NCBI GenBank assembly: GCA_943735955.1
Contig: OX030956.1
Location: 14,539,600 to 14,603,599 of the forward strand
Length of the DNA: 64,000 bases
Reading direction: 5' to 3'
Origin: Piscicola geometra
Lineage: Eukaryota > Annelida > Clitellata > Hirudinida > Piscicolidae
In this document: positions 1 to 26,517 of the stretch, one piece after another
How positions within the stretch are numbered: the stretch's first letter is position 1
How the letters are laid out: each line of letters opens with the position of its first letter
Notes under the pieces: generated by a model
What the model saw: only the letters and a program-made list of their open reading frames with translations
Database searches by the model: none
Told to the model about the DNA's origin: nothing
Position numbers and translations under genes: made by a program

Positions 1-411
<411 letters not shown>

Positions 412-996
412 AAAAGATAGAATTTCTCAAATAAGTGGAAAATACTTTGATCTTCAATGTGCTAACTGTATACTATGCAACTTTCATTTATTCATTGAAT
501 TTGCTTTATGGCAGCCATTAAAAGTGTATAAAGGCATTGTTCTTAATTACTTTTCAATGCCTCATTAATTAAACACTTTCTTGATTAATTTCTTACCTCT
601 ATATCATTTATAAAACACACACACAAACACACAAAAATAGTTTATATAGGTATATTAAAGACAATTCATTTATGTAATACAAATCAGTAATGTTCAAGAA
701 ATAGCATAAGATACATAACTAAAGGTATGTCACATGTAGAGAATATAATTATATAAATTTCAGTAACATCAACATAGAAAGAAATATTAAATAATTTAAA
801 GAACAAATATGAATTAAATGTCACCATTGTTTGGGGCACAGAAAAGAAACATTTAAAAAATCATTATCAAGATCATCATCCCCACACCACCATCCTTAAC
901 ACCGTCATCTCCACCATCATCATCATCATCATCCACACCACCATCATCATCATCATCCTCACCACCATCATCATCATGCCCTCCCCCCCCCCCCAC

Positions 997-4066
<3,070 letters not shown>

Positions 4067-4717
4067 TTCAGAATTTACTTCTATAAAAATAGAAAATTGA
4101 ATTTTTTGAAAACACTCATTATTAAAATAGAAAAATTATAGTTTCTTTTAGTAAAACTAAAATCTATATTTTATTTTCGGTTGGAACAGGAATTATTAGA
4201 AAATAAATATATTTATCCACTACAAATGAGAGTCTAACAGCAAACTTTAAAATAAATTTTATTTTTATTTAAATAATTATATTTTTCTGTTAACTCATCA
4301 AAATGTATGCATACTAAAATAATAATTCTAGATATTCTTTACATTAAAAATATAAATATTTGTTTAACATATTGGCTTTTAAATTTTTATTCAACTTGAA
4401 GCTGATTATTTTTTTAAACAAAAAATATATTTTAATTCCAGCACATCAAAACGTGGCATCTGTTCGCATGCGCGTAAACGGAGCTTACTTTACGTGTACC
4501 GTAACATAGGGTGCTCAATCCAGTCTTGGATAATTATTTTTAAATTTCTTAAAATATTTGTATAGAACGTCGTGGAAGCGTTTAAAATCTGGTCAGTTGC
4601 TTTTCCTGTGGTTTGAGCTTGCTATTTGTATTTTCAAAAAATCCTTTAACTTTAGGAATCAAAGATATTTGCTAATAACTGCTCAAAAATCTAGCCTAGG
4701 AAACTCACAAAATAATT
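4067..4717. promoter_or_regulatory. Divergent (bidirectional) promoter region between BTBD7 and SEC24
   Basis: The two start codons point away from each other, 651 bp apart, so both promoters must lie here or overlap. Most of it is AT-rich. The exception is a short GC-richer patch near 4452-4500 containing CGCATGCGCG at 4465-4474, close to the palindromic NRF-1 site often found in bidirectional housekeeping promoters. I see no convincing TATA box. Transcription start sites cannot be fixed from sequence alone. Confidence 0.45.
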
Positions 4718-15953
<11,236 letters not shown>

Positions 15954-16079
15954 GTCGATTCAATTAATCCGTAATTACCTTATTATTATTATTATTTCTG
16001 TGTAAAAAATTAATTAATTAAAACGTTTATTTGTTCGTTTAAAAATATATTTTATTTTATTGGAAATGATTTTATATTA

Positions 16080-16085
16080 AATAAA
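16080..16085 (+). terminator. Candidate polyadenylation signal of SEC24
   Basis: AATAAA lies 127 nt after the SEC24 stop codon. It is the first canonical hexamer downstream on the plus strand. No transcript evidence is available. Confidence 0.45.
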
Positions 16086-17136
16086 TTCGACTTGGCCATC
16101 ACTGCTTTTTTCAATTGTTGCATATTCGAATTTAAAGAGAAACTATATTCATCCTTAAATTTGACTCATACTCTAAATTTGAATTAATTATATATTTTAT
16201 TGAATACATTTACTTCAATAAAATAGGAATTTATGAACGCCCTACTCGAATTGATGCATGTAAGCATAAATGATAAATACATTTGGTCATTTGAAATACA
16301 TTCTTCAGTACAATTCATCGGTTTCGTTTTATTTATATTAAATATTAGAACATTTTTTATTTTGTTTTTATGGTTTTTTTATCTAATGATTATTCATTGC
16401 GGGTGATTGTTAATGGTTTTGATAACAGTTATTATAACATGGTTTTTTTAATAATTAGTAAATTAGTAATTTGTAAATATTTTGCATTAATTAGTCAATT
16501 ATTCATAAGTTGAGCAGACAAAAGTATATTTCGGAAGATAATGATGATGATATTATTAAAAAAATTATATCTGATAAATTATCTTTTCACATACTCCGAA
16601 AAAGAATTGCAGTGGTAAAATATATTGATCAGAAAAGTTTATTTTCAATAGTTTAAGAGGTTTGCCTAAGATGAGTTATAATGATAAGAAATTCATTCTC
16701 TATTTTAAAGTCTTTGAATTCATTAACCAAAAATTATAATTGGTTTATTGTTTATTTATTATTTCATTCATTATTTCGTGATCTGTCTATTTTTTCTAGA
16801 TTATCGGTTATTCCTATTATTAGAACACAATATAAATGACTCTAAAGATCAATTATGAATTTGATTGAATTAAAATTAATTAATTTTATCGAAGATCTTT
16901 TTCATCGCTTATGATGATTTTTTTCAGTTGTCGACTCGCTTTGACGTTCAGTATTGCCTAGAACTTTAGAAGTAACAAAAATCAGTTGAAACCTTCATTA
17001 AATTAATTATAAAAATAATTTTAATTTCAAATTTATTTAATTTGATTATATTTTTATTAATAATATTTATTATTCATATAAGCATGTCAGTTATTTCAAT
17101 TTGAAACTCAAATAAAAACGATTGTGTAAATTTAGA

Positions 17137-17350
17137 AGCGATAATTCAATGGTTAAGACGCTGGATTGTTACTCCAAGCGTCGTGAATTCGATTTCAGCC
17201 ATCGCCTAGTAGCCAGCGAAGAGAGAACTGTGGAGAACTGTGGATTTGTCTCGTGAAACCGAAAACCACAAAAAAAGATGAGACAAATGTCTACTCATGT
17301 GAGAGCCTACGACAACGTGGTAAGAACACAAAGATAGGTCGGAAACAAAG
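17137..17350 (+). mobile_element. tRNA-Asn-derived SINE, copy 1
   Basis: The head folds like a tRNA. An anticodon stem CTGGA/TCCAA encloses the loop TTGTTAC, giving anticodon GTT (Asn). The ends GCGAT...ATCGC can pair. It is followed by a non-tRNA body with a GTGAAACC and ACCACAAAAAAA segment that is also present in the copy at 58451. The D-arm and T-arm have mismatches, so it is a SINE and not a functional tRNA gene. Confidence 0.75.
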
Positions 17351-17700
17351 CATTTTAAATATTTTATTTCAAGTGAACAATATTAAAGAAATACATTTCC
17401 AATCTAATATAAACACTGAAACATATCGCAATAAAGTCTTAGGAGGGTGATTTGATTTATTTCTTCATTTCTCTAAAAAGCTTTTAAGGGATTGAGGTAG
17501 ATGCATAAGTTGATTACACACTTCTGTCGTCGCATCACCATTGAATACATTCCTAACGTTTGAGTTTTCTTGAAACCATCGATATATTTTTATCTCATGA
17601 CATCTAGCTAGCCGAAAGCTCAATGCGTTGGTGAAACTGTCGTATAAATTGTTTCCGAAAGTTGATTCAAAGTTGACATGTAGCACCACCTACATAACCA

Positions 17701-17908
17701 TCACACGTACCATTCGCGAGATGCCGATATTTCTGATTCAGGATTCAACGTGAATTTTTTTTTCGATACTGAACAATTCTTGTTTTTCCCTCTCGATTTT
17801 TTTGACGAGATTTTTATTTTATCAGATTTATTTTCTTCTACATTTTTGTCATTTAGGTGATTGTTGCCGTTCTTGCAACGGGGGAAGACGCTTTTTTGTC
17901 GCTGTTTT
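17701..17908 (-). CDS. NRXN-like: Neurexin-like exon 8: cytoplasmic tail with PDZ ligand
   Basis: It reads KQRQKSVFPRCKNGNN and continues Lys/Asn/Ser-rich to SEISASREWYV and a TGA at 17703-17701. The last four residues match the neurexin PDZ-binding end in position and type. The acceptor (gcgctgag) follows a good pyrimidine tract. Confidence 0.83.
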
Positions 17909-20900
17909 CTCAGCGCAGATGCCGGGAGGAAGAGGATACCGTGTATCGAGGAGATTGAAGTCAGTCGTTCAACTCTGCAACTTCCGTGGCGTCTTTGCTG
18001 GAATCTTTAGGAGTAAAGACGTTGGTGTTGGAAGTAGTTGTTGAGTATTAAAATGAATTTATAAAATTAAAAATTAATGTTTTATAATAAATATTAAAAT
18101 AAAATTAGGTTTACTTCAAATCAAAGAACATTCTAAAGACATATTCAATAGATTATTGTCAATGCCCACCGGATTACGACGTAAAAGGTGGTGAGCACCA
18201 AAGATACGAAGAAGAGAAGCAACAAAGGTAGCAGCCACCTTATAAAGTCCCAGCTCACTGCATTACCCAGGTGCCCAAGGTTATTGAGAAGAGTCCTTCT
18301 TCTAACGTTCGTTGCGTGTGCCTTGTTCAACAAGTTGTTATTATTAGGAGGAAGAATGGAGTGTGTTGCGACAATATTTTGTAACTTTCTCTCGTCGCTT
18401 TGGAGATGGCGAGTTGTTGTTAAGTGATTGTTGTCTTGCCTGTTCGGATGGGTCTTTTAGGTGGTATGCTTGGGTTAGAAAGGTTTCGAAGAGATGTATT
18501 CAATAACTACTATTGTAAATCTATTTACTTATCCCAAATGCAAGTTAAAAAACGAGAGAGCTTAAATTGTTAATTTTTTAGTCTAAAAAATTGAAATCTT
18601 AAATACTAACGCTGTTGAGTGAGTTGTTGGATGATTCAAGATGGCTTTTCAATACGTACCCATCTTCTTCAAGCGCATTAAAATCTTTCTCTTCTTCTTG
18701 GCCTTCCTGGGCCCTTGTGTTTTTGTCTCATTCAAACTAGGCATTGTTCCTTATCGATATAGCCTTAACACTCGCATAGCTTTTATTATTATTGATATGA
18801 TGTTTATGTGGATGTAATCTTCATCGTTTCTGCCCCATTAGCATTGTATTAGTCCTTAAAATGCATCGTCTGGAAAGGCTTTGATATTCTCTTCACTAAA
18901 ATTCGTCATAAGAAAATGAAAAAAGTTTTCAAATCATTTGCTCAATTGAACGAAATAGAATTTTGTTTAAGAATTAGATTGTAGGAATGTGATTTTCACA
19001 GATAAATAGTTTATTTCAAAGTTGTGAAATATTTTTATGCGAGCATAAGTAAAACTATTCGTAAAAACTCAGACTTTTGATTCAGGAAAAAACTTAATAA
19101 CGCACAGTGGCAAGTAAGGCGTGGTGGTGTGTGGTTTGACAGCGCCTCTGATGCTTGCTCGACTGTCCTTGTCGTATGCAAGGTCCAATAGGCGTTGGCC
19201 GTTCAGTACTAGTCCTGTGGGGGAATGTAATGAGAAGCTGGATTGTGAAGGTGGTATGTAATGGGGTTGGAACATCGTCAAGATTATAAAAACAAGTGAC
19301 AGAAAAGTATAGTGAAAATTAATAAGTTTCCTCCCCCCCCCCCAGAGATGAGTCCGAAAAAAAATGTATTAGTACAAAATTTAATGAATTTAACTAAGAA
19401 ACCAAATTTTTAAATTCTAAAAACAACTCTTATGAAATAAAAGTAATAAGTTTTCTCCACCAGAGATGAGTCCGACGAAGGGCTGCAGCGTCTTTCCAGC
19501 GTTTCGAACAAGGCCTATAGTGACGCGGGCTTGGTTGTTGAACGACGTCAGCTGCCGACCTGGTGTGGTGTTGTGGTTCTGCATGCTGTGGAAGCAACTT
19601 GATGCGAACGTAACACAAACACCGAAGCACGATCGCAAATGGTCATCAGGCATTCGAGACAGAAACGAACGACCATGCCTCCGCAAGCCAGCACCTGACA
19701 CGTTCTTGCGCACGACAGCGTCGTCGTCGACTTGCAGAGTTGAATTGGCGCCAAATCTTTGAAACCTGATCACGTGGTATGTCTCGTCGTTTATGGCTTT
19801 CTCTCTGTGCACGATTTGGTGGTCAGCCGTGCCCACGTTGTACAGCACCGACAAGTAGCCCTGGTACTGGCGGGAAGGGGGGAGGAGCTTTAATGATGAA
19901 ATTAATCGTAATTGTGTTTAAAAAACATGGATAAATTAATTTTATTGAGAAAAAAGTTTATCTTTTTAATCATTAAACTCACAATGAACATCAGAATGAA
20001 ATCATTACTATTGCCACTGCCGAGTCTCAACAGGCCTATAACTTCTTCATCGACCTGAAACTCAAAGATTTTTTTGCTTTGTATAACGCAATTTATCTAC
20101 AAATATAATAGGTTGAACCTTTTTTTGACTTTTTGTATATGAGCTTTTAAGGAGATTTATAAGCCTTCTTTAACCCACCTGCCTGGTGCACAGTCCAAAG
20201 CACAGCACATCCTCCGTCGTGTCTGACCTCTCACTCTCGCTGAACTCTATCACTATCTCTCCACTCTCTTCTTTCAATTCTTTAGAAATTTCATTTTTTT
20301 TCTCGTCATTTATAGATGCATTGCAGTGTCTTGAGATGTCTGAATAAGATATCGTATAATTTAAAACGGCTAAGTTGTTTTATATTGATTTATTCACACT
20401 TTCAAACAAACACGTGTTCTCATTTTCATTCAATTTACTTTTTTTATCGTCTGTGCCTTTTTCATAATCTCCAAAAAGATAAGTTACTGCCTCTGCGGAT
20501 GTTTCACACAATTTTATAAAAGTTTTGTAATCATAAACTATTTTATATATTTATTTTTTTAAATAAAAAACTATTAAAAATAAAATATTTTCTAAAAGAC
20601 TTAGAATACTATTATAATAATGACGTTTTCGAATTTCCCTCAAACCACAAGTGGTTTTTAAATGTCACTCGAGTTTTAAAAACTTCAGACAGATCTGATG
20701 AAGCTTATCGTAAACGGGTTGAAACATGCCATCAACTTTTCTTTCCTATTTAAAATTTTTTTAAAGTTTTTAAGGTATTTAAATTTTTATTACAAGTAAA
20801 ACGTTTAGGAATATCTTTCTAATTGTGATTTAACGATGCATAAATACACGAACTCACGATTTACTCATATTATCTATTGACTCATTAACTATCTATTCAC

Positions 20901-23900
20901 GTAAAAATCTTGAAACCTTGGATATTATTTCCTTCATGCCAAACATAGGTTTCAATGTATTTCAAGTCATTTTAATCAGTTAAACATTTTTGCTAATTTT
21001 TAACATTTAACTAGTGGTAAAAAAATCGAAAAAGTGGAATTTCGTTACGCCCACTTGGAATATGGTTCACTAGGTTATTTCAGGAATATTTAATATTGGA
21101 AGTTGGAACTTTTGATGAAATCCCCCTCCATCCCCACCTTAAAAAATCAATCCAAGTTGTAGCCTTGGCCTCAGCGTTTTCAAGTAAAAAGAAATCATTA
21201 GATAGTTTAATTTACTCAATTTTTACAATAATAAAGTTACTTATTATAATACTTAATATAATATAATATTATAAATTGTAAAAAAAATATTTGTGCCGCT
21301 TACACTACACTGGGCTTCAGCAGTGGCATGAATAAAATTCTGAAATTGGTTGGAACGGATATAAGGATAGTTGAACATGCACTTGACATGTGTCTTCAGT
21401 TGGTGGCTCCTGAGCTCAGCCAAACCCTGGAACCGATTAAATGAGTTTCTTCTCTACCTTAAGCAAAGATTGGTATCCAGTTGGCTGTTTTTTTACAAAG
21501 ACAACAATTTCGGGTTTTTTCCAAGGCAACAGCAATTCTTATTCACCACTTTAATGATCTCACTGAGTTTTCAAGCCAGAACCCACAGATAAACAATCGC
21601 CTAGGCTGTCTAGTAAGAGAAGTTATGGAACCTCCTTATTTCAAGTTTTACTGGGGATGTTTTTTTGTTTGGATGTGCACTTGGTGTCGGTTGCAGCAGT
21701 CGAGCACTTGGATTAAGTCTTTCAGTAAATTTTTCTTATGCAGCCCCATTTCAAGACGGTTTTAGATAGGCAAAAGAGAGACTAGGACATTGATGAAGAA
21801 GCCTTAACTATGGACTACCCAAACAGTGAACAGGCTTCTGAAATCGATGAAACTCTTGCTCACAACCTTGGAATGGAAAGGAAGTGTGGTAAAATAGACA
21901 GAAGAAATTAGTCAAATGAATACAGTCAGTAGATCCATCATCCTATAAAAGAGCCAGCAGCCTAGAGATGGACAGGTCCCGTCTTTCGGAGGCTTCAAAG
22001 CAACGGGTCAAAAAAAATATTTAAAACTTAACTAGAATAAAAAAAGAAAGCTAAATTTCAAAGAAAAAAATTTTTTAAAGTTGATTTATAGAAAGAAGCG
22101 AAAAGACTTGAACTTTTATGTGTGTTGAAATCAAAAGATGATACTTTACTGAAAATGAAGAAGTTTAAAATTATTTTTTGAATAAAAGTATCAACCAAAA
22201 AAATTGAAATATGGAAAATTGCAAAAAACATCAGATAAATGTGTTTTACTGGTGAATAAAAAATTCAACATCTTCCATTTTTTGTGTTTTTTGACATAAA
22301 AAAATAATTTTTGAGACGAAATTCTTGTTTTGTTAGTGTTAATCATGTCCTGAGAAGACGTTTTGAAATTTTGAAATCGATGATTATGCTCCCCAGTAAC
22401 ATTTTCCACTACAATAACTAATACTAACATATTTCATACCCCCACCACTCACCATCTTCGCAGGTAGCACCAACATAAGAGGTGAGGTCACAGTTGCAAA
22501 AAAAAACATCCCACTCTTGTTGGCACTGGCCACCGTTCATGCACGTCATCTCGTCGCAGCCGGCCACTGCCTCTGTGTCGATAATGAAGAAAACGTGTTA
22601 ATACTTATGATAAAACTTATTTGAAGAAGATGTTATGCACCAATATTGTAAAAGCCTTTCAAGCAAATAAATTAATACAAGAAAAATATTTTTTATATTA
22701 TCTTAGTTGAATATTTAAATATTAATAAGTGAGTCAGCTACACGCATCTGTATGGAATTTTGATGAGAAAATCGACAAAAGATTTTATTAATTTTGAAAA
22801 TAGAAAAGTTTGACTGTAAATATTATTTTAAAAGGCTTATAAATGCTTTTTACAACTTAGACTTGAAATAGTTCAAAGAGGAGTTAGATTTGTTTTTTCA
22901 CAAAAATCTAAATGTGTTTTTGAGAATATTTATTAGTGGTTATTACTTTTTTGATCAAACAAACATTTATTTTGAATTTCAAAATTGAAACAATGCCTAT
23001 CGTATCTTTTAAATCTTGCGTTTTACTTATTCTTCAATGAAGGATTCTTTTATAAGTATAATTCATGCATTGAAATGGAATCTAATTTTTTTTTAAAATT
23101 TTAAGCTGTTTTATTTGTATTAAAAAATTGTGAAAACATATTTAACGGCTGGATAGATACATTTTTCTTATACAATCGCAACTGATCTCAAACGACTGCA
23201 AAACAAGACGCGGTCTTCAGTATCAGATAAGGCATGCGTAATGCGAAGAAAAATATCGACACGCTTGCTTAGGAAAAGGGTTAATTACATTGTACAAATG
23301 TACATTGAGTTTTCAAAATTCGACTTAGTATTTCAAGGGCAAAAAAGAAAAAAAGATCAAATGTAAACTAGCAAGTTACTTGTGAAGGCAGCCATCCCTA
23401 GCATGACCATTCATTTCCGTCAATGACTTCGCTTTCATTTTGGATAAATGAATCTTTATTTCGATTTTACAAACCAAATATTATGAGGGAATTATTTGAT
23501 AAAAACATTATAAGACTTGAAAATAAATATTTTTTTTACATTCACTGATTTTTTCTGCTTTTAGGAGTTATAACTGTTTTAAACAAAAGAGAAATAGTGA
23601 TAAACTTCGAACTTAAGGTATTTGGTCAATAGTCTTTAAATATATTTCATAAATTGTTTTTCACTTGAAAAGTTTGCAAAATGCCTTAAAGCGTCAATGA
23701 TTAACACATCCTACGAGGCACGTTAGGTTTTCTCATGCAGCTGTATATACTTTTTTATGCCTTGGCGAAGCGGGGCTTGATCTTTTGAAGGTGCAATTTA
23801 TGGCTTGAACAAGATCTCTTAAATCTTTTTAATTGGATTTCAAAACATAATACATTTTATAAATCGCCAACAGATAAAGTTGCAATTTTTTTCGTCTTAG

Positions 23901-25389
23901 TATTCGTTTTTCTCAATATATCCATCTGGAAACAAATAGAGCCACTGAAGCAACAAACTTAGATTTGTAACTGATTTCCCGAGTGAAATCGTTAAAACTT
24001 TTTTCTTGATCATCTTTAAATTTTGTTTCATTCTTTCTACTTTCATAGGCTTCTCATTTGAAATGGCTTATTATTCTGAAATATTTTAATATTTTTGCCA
24101 AAAAAAGAGACTAAATAATGAAACTTATGTCAAAAGTTAAGAGAACATTAGCCGCAAAATTGCGTCATCCTTTATGTGGCTGGAGGTGTTGTGGCATTTA
24201 TTAAGTTTTAGAAGCATTTTCAATGCAACAAAGATTTCTTTAGTTTTGCGAGTAAAAATAATATACGGATTAAAAATTTGAATTTTTAGCTTTTGAAAAG
24301 TATTTTTTCCAACAATTTTCAAACGTCTCCTATTTATGTGAACTTAATTTTCTATTAATAAAATTTTGTAAAAAGACATATATATATATTTATTTATTTT
24401 TATATTATTTTAATATTAAAATTCATAAAATACTTTTCACAAATCCTAGTTCATTATTTAGTGAAATTGTCTTTATTCTGTAAATTATAGTCTTTATATT
24501 GGCATAGTGTGCTTTATGATAATTTGAAGTTAACGTTACAATGTAACGTTAACTTCAAATTAACGTCGTTACATGCACTCAATTGCATAACTTACATTTG
24601 TAAACTTGCATTTTTTAAAATAAAAATCTAAAAACTTTAGAAACAGACAAAAAAAATTATTAAAAAAACATTTCAAAATACCGCTTTCATTATTGTATTT
24701 ACAGAAAATGTCATAACATTATTCACGAAATCATTTAGAATCAGCCAATTATACATCATTTATCATTATTTCATGTTGAGTTGGATGTGTGAAAGAATAA
24801 ATGTAAAAAAAGTAGCCAAAAAAAGTAACTTACTATCAAGTGAAAATAAATCTTCGTCTGCATGCTGCAGTCTTTTGAAACGTTCAGTAACTGCATCGGC
24901 CTTGCTGTCGTTTTCAGAGTTTGAGGAAGAATTTATTGATGTAAGATGTGTTCTATTACTTGTGAATTCTTTCAATGATTTTCTTAATGATAATAGCATA
25001 ACTGGCCAAATTGAGGTTGGTGGAGATGACGAGAAAAGCTGAAATGATGCAGACGAAGAGAAGAATGATTGATTGCGAGTTGACAATGCTGTTAAGAGCG
25101 AAGCAGAAGGCATTGTTGATGATAATGATGGCGTTGAGGAGGAAGATGGTGATGACGAAGACAATGATGATGGTGAAGATGGTGGAGATGACAGAAGTAA
25201 TGATGATGACGATGATGATGGTAATAATGATGGTAATGATGATGGTGGTGAAGATGATGAGGGTAATGATGATGGTGAAGATGATGAAATTGGGAATGAA
25301 GATGGCGTGAGAGAGAGTGAGATGTTCAGCTTGGCCTCGTTGAGCACCATCAGCTGCAGTAGGAGGTGTAAAACGTCAAAAAGTTGCAT
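17701..25389 (-). CDS. NRXN-like: Neurexin-like single-pass membrane protein (one EGF, one LNS; 8 exons, 639 aa)
   Basis: Exons on the minus strand: 25389-24834, 22572-22453, 20339-20179, 20054-19983, 19866-19461, 19214-19102, 18453-18170, 17908-17701. They total 1,920 nt with all phases closed. Order: signal peptide (MQLFDVLHLLLQLMVL), Ser-rich region to 185, EGF with Cys191/196/202/211/213/223, an LNS domain (about 240-470, with YNVGTADHQIVHREKAINDE and YHVIRFQRFGANSTLQVD), a stalk, a membrane segment (about 549-570), RKQRQK and a Lys-rich tail ending EWYV. Neurexins are presynaptic adhesion receptors; the LNS binds neuroligin-type partners and the final residues bind PDZ proteins such as CASK. 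The vertebrate tail ends EYYV. Alpha-neurexins have six LNS and three EGF. This gene resembles only the last EGF-LNS unit with its own signal peptide, like a beta-form. The acceptor of exon 3 could instead be at 20369. Transcript data would be needed to exclude further upstream exons. Confidence 0.83.
18170..18453 (-). CDS. NRXN-like: Neurexin-like exon 7: stalk and transmembrane segment
   Basis: Ninety-four codons start THPNRQDNNH after an acceptor with a ctaac branch-like motif. An Asn/Arg-rich stalk leads to WLLPLLLLFFVSLVL and TTFYVVI. The donor GTGGGC leaves phase 2 and joins to RKQRQKS in the next exon, giving the stop-transfer basic cluster. The stalk contains RRR, a possible processing site. 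Confidence 0.75.
18649..18744 (-). other. Short basic ORF within a neurexin-like intron
   Basis: A 31-codon frame (MPSLNETKTQGPRKAKKKRK and on to MGTY) has codons richer in G/C at third positions than its surroundings. It sits between the last LNS exon and the membrane exon. It could be an alternative 3-prime exon, but its phases do not fit the neighbouring exons. Confidence 0.2.
19330..19477. repeat. Duplicated exon end and donor area of neurexin-like exon 5
   Basis: The motif CCAGAGATGAGTCCGA plus upstream TAATAAGTTT occurs at the true exon end (about 19447-19477) and again about 120 bp further into the intron (about 19320-19360). In the second copy the donor GT is replaced by a long G run on the transcript strand. 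Confidence 0.7.
19461..19866 (-). CDS. NRXN-like: Neurexin-like exon 5: LNS core with a splice-site-4-like insert
   Basis: It carries NVGTADHQIV, then YHVIRFQRFGANSTLQVD, then an unusual stretch at about residues 360-403 with Cys383, Cys387 and Cys394, then PGRQLTSFNNQARVTIG. In neurexins the alternative splice site 4 insert falls between these blocks. Here the insert is part of one exon and differs from the known sequence. The start could be 19860 instead of 19866 without changing frame. Confidence 0.83.
21014..22390 (+). mobile_element. Dispersed ~1.4-kb repeat of unknown class, copy 1 (in a neurexin-like intron)
   Basis: It shares colinear blocks with 39065-41090: CCACTTGGAATATGGTTCAC near the start, ACACTGGGCTTCAGCAGTGG, CAGAACCCACAGATAAACAA, GAGCCAGCAGCCTAG and GAAATCGATGATTATGCTC at the end. 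There are short conceptual peptides but many stops. I find no terminal inverted repeats. Orientation is arbitrary. Confidence 0.7.
22453..22572 (-). CDS. NRXN-like: Neurexin-like exon 2: EGF domain
   Basis: It reads CDEMTCMNGGQCQQEW, then FFCNCDLTSYVGATCED, with six cysteines in EGF spacing. The NGG(Q/S)C turn is typical of neurexin EGF repeats. Acceptor and donor (GTGAGT) are both good, and it is in phase 1 at both ends, the usual symmetric EGF exon. Confidence 0.88.
24520..24562. repeat. Perfect 21-bp palindrome with 1-nt centre
   Basis: Arms 24520-24540 and 24542-24562 are exact reverse complements around a single A, including GAAGTTAACGTTACA. It lies in the first neurexin-like intron, with a partial third piece (AACGTCGTTACATG) next to it. 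No transposon ends are visible around it. Confidence 0.85.
24834..25389 (-). CDS. NRXN-like: Neurexin-like exon 1: signal peptide and Ser/Thr-rich region
   Basis: The start ATG is 25387-25389. A Leu-rich hydrophobic stretch fits a signal peptide. Then long Ser/Pro runs follow, encoded by TCA/TCT codons that look like a microsatellite (GAT/GGT on plus). The reading continues to LQHADEDLFSLD and a strong GTAAGT donor at 24833. Phase 1 joins exactly to the EGF exon. Reading through the donor gives a hydrophobic C-terminus and a stop, so an intron-retained short form is conceivable. Confidence 0.75.
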
Positions 25390-25887
25390 CAAGTAGGCGA
25401 TCAGAGAAATTTAAGTTTATTTAAAGTCATCTTTATTTAATTTAAAGTATTTCTAAATACAGCAACCGTATAGTCACATCCCAATCTTGAATTATCATGA
25501 AAATCTAGCAAAGCGTCTTTGATTTTAAATTATTCGAAATTGATTAAAACGTTATAGTAAAAAGTAAGTGTTTTGGATGCTTTTTTACTTTTACAATACA
25601 AAATAATAAAATTCATTTTTAATGCAAGTTTCAAACATTTGAACGAGTAAAACGATCCTATTTTGCGATCTTTCTATTTTCTTTAAAGTAAGTCTTATCT
25701 TAAATATGAGTATATAAATATATTCTTTGTTTGAAATTTAAAAGTTTTCTCCAGGAAAAACATGGTTTTACGTTAAAATAATTAAATAATTAAGACTTAT
25801 TCGTTTTTCAAAGAAAACTTTTGGCTTATAAAGTTTCGTTAGAAATAAACAAAGCAATAATTTCAAAGTCAAAGACATTTATATAAT

Positions 25888-26486
<599 letters not shown>

Positions 26487-26517
26487 ACATAATAACTCGG
26501 CTTATACAGTTTAACTT

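Larger units (their letters stand above)
15954..17700. other. Convergent intergenic region between SEC24 and the neurexin-like gene
   Basis: Apart from the candidate poly(A) signal and one SINE at 17137-17350, this is AT-rich sequence with no ORF or RNA that I can support. A TTTATT at 17456-17461 could be the poly(A) signal of the minus-strand neurexin gene, about 240 nt after its stop. Confidence 0.6.

Noticed and set aside
17137..17208. Functional tRNA-Asn gene
   Set aside because: There are stem mismatches and a conserved non-tRNA body shared with 58451-58640; it is a SINE.
18642..18818. Hydrophobic plus-strand ORF (MAFQYVPIFFKRIKIF)
   Set aside because: It is probably the antisense of a purine-rich minus-strand segment; no homology and no splice context.
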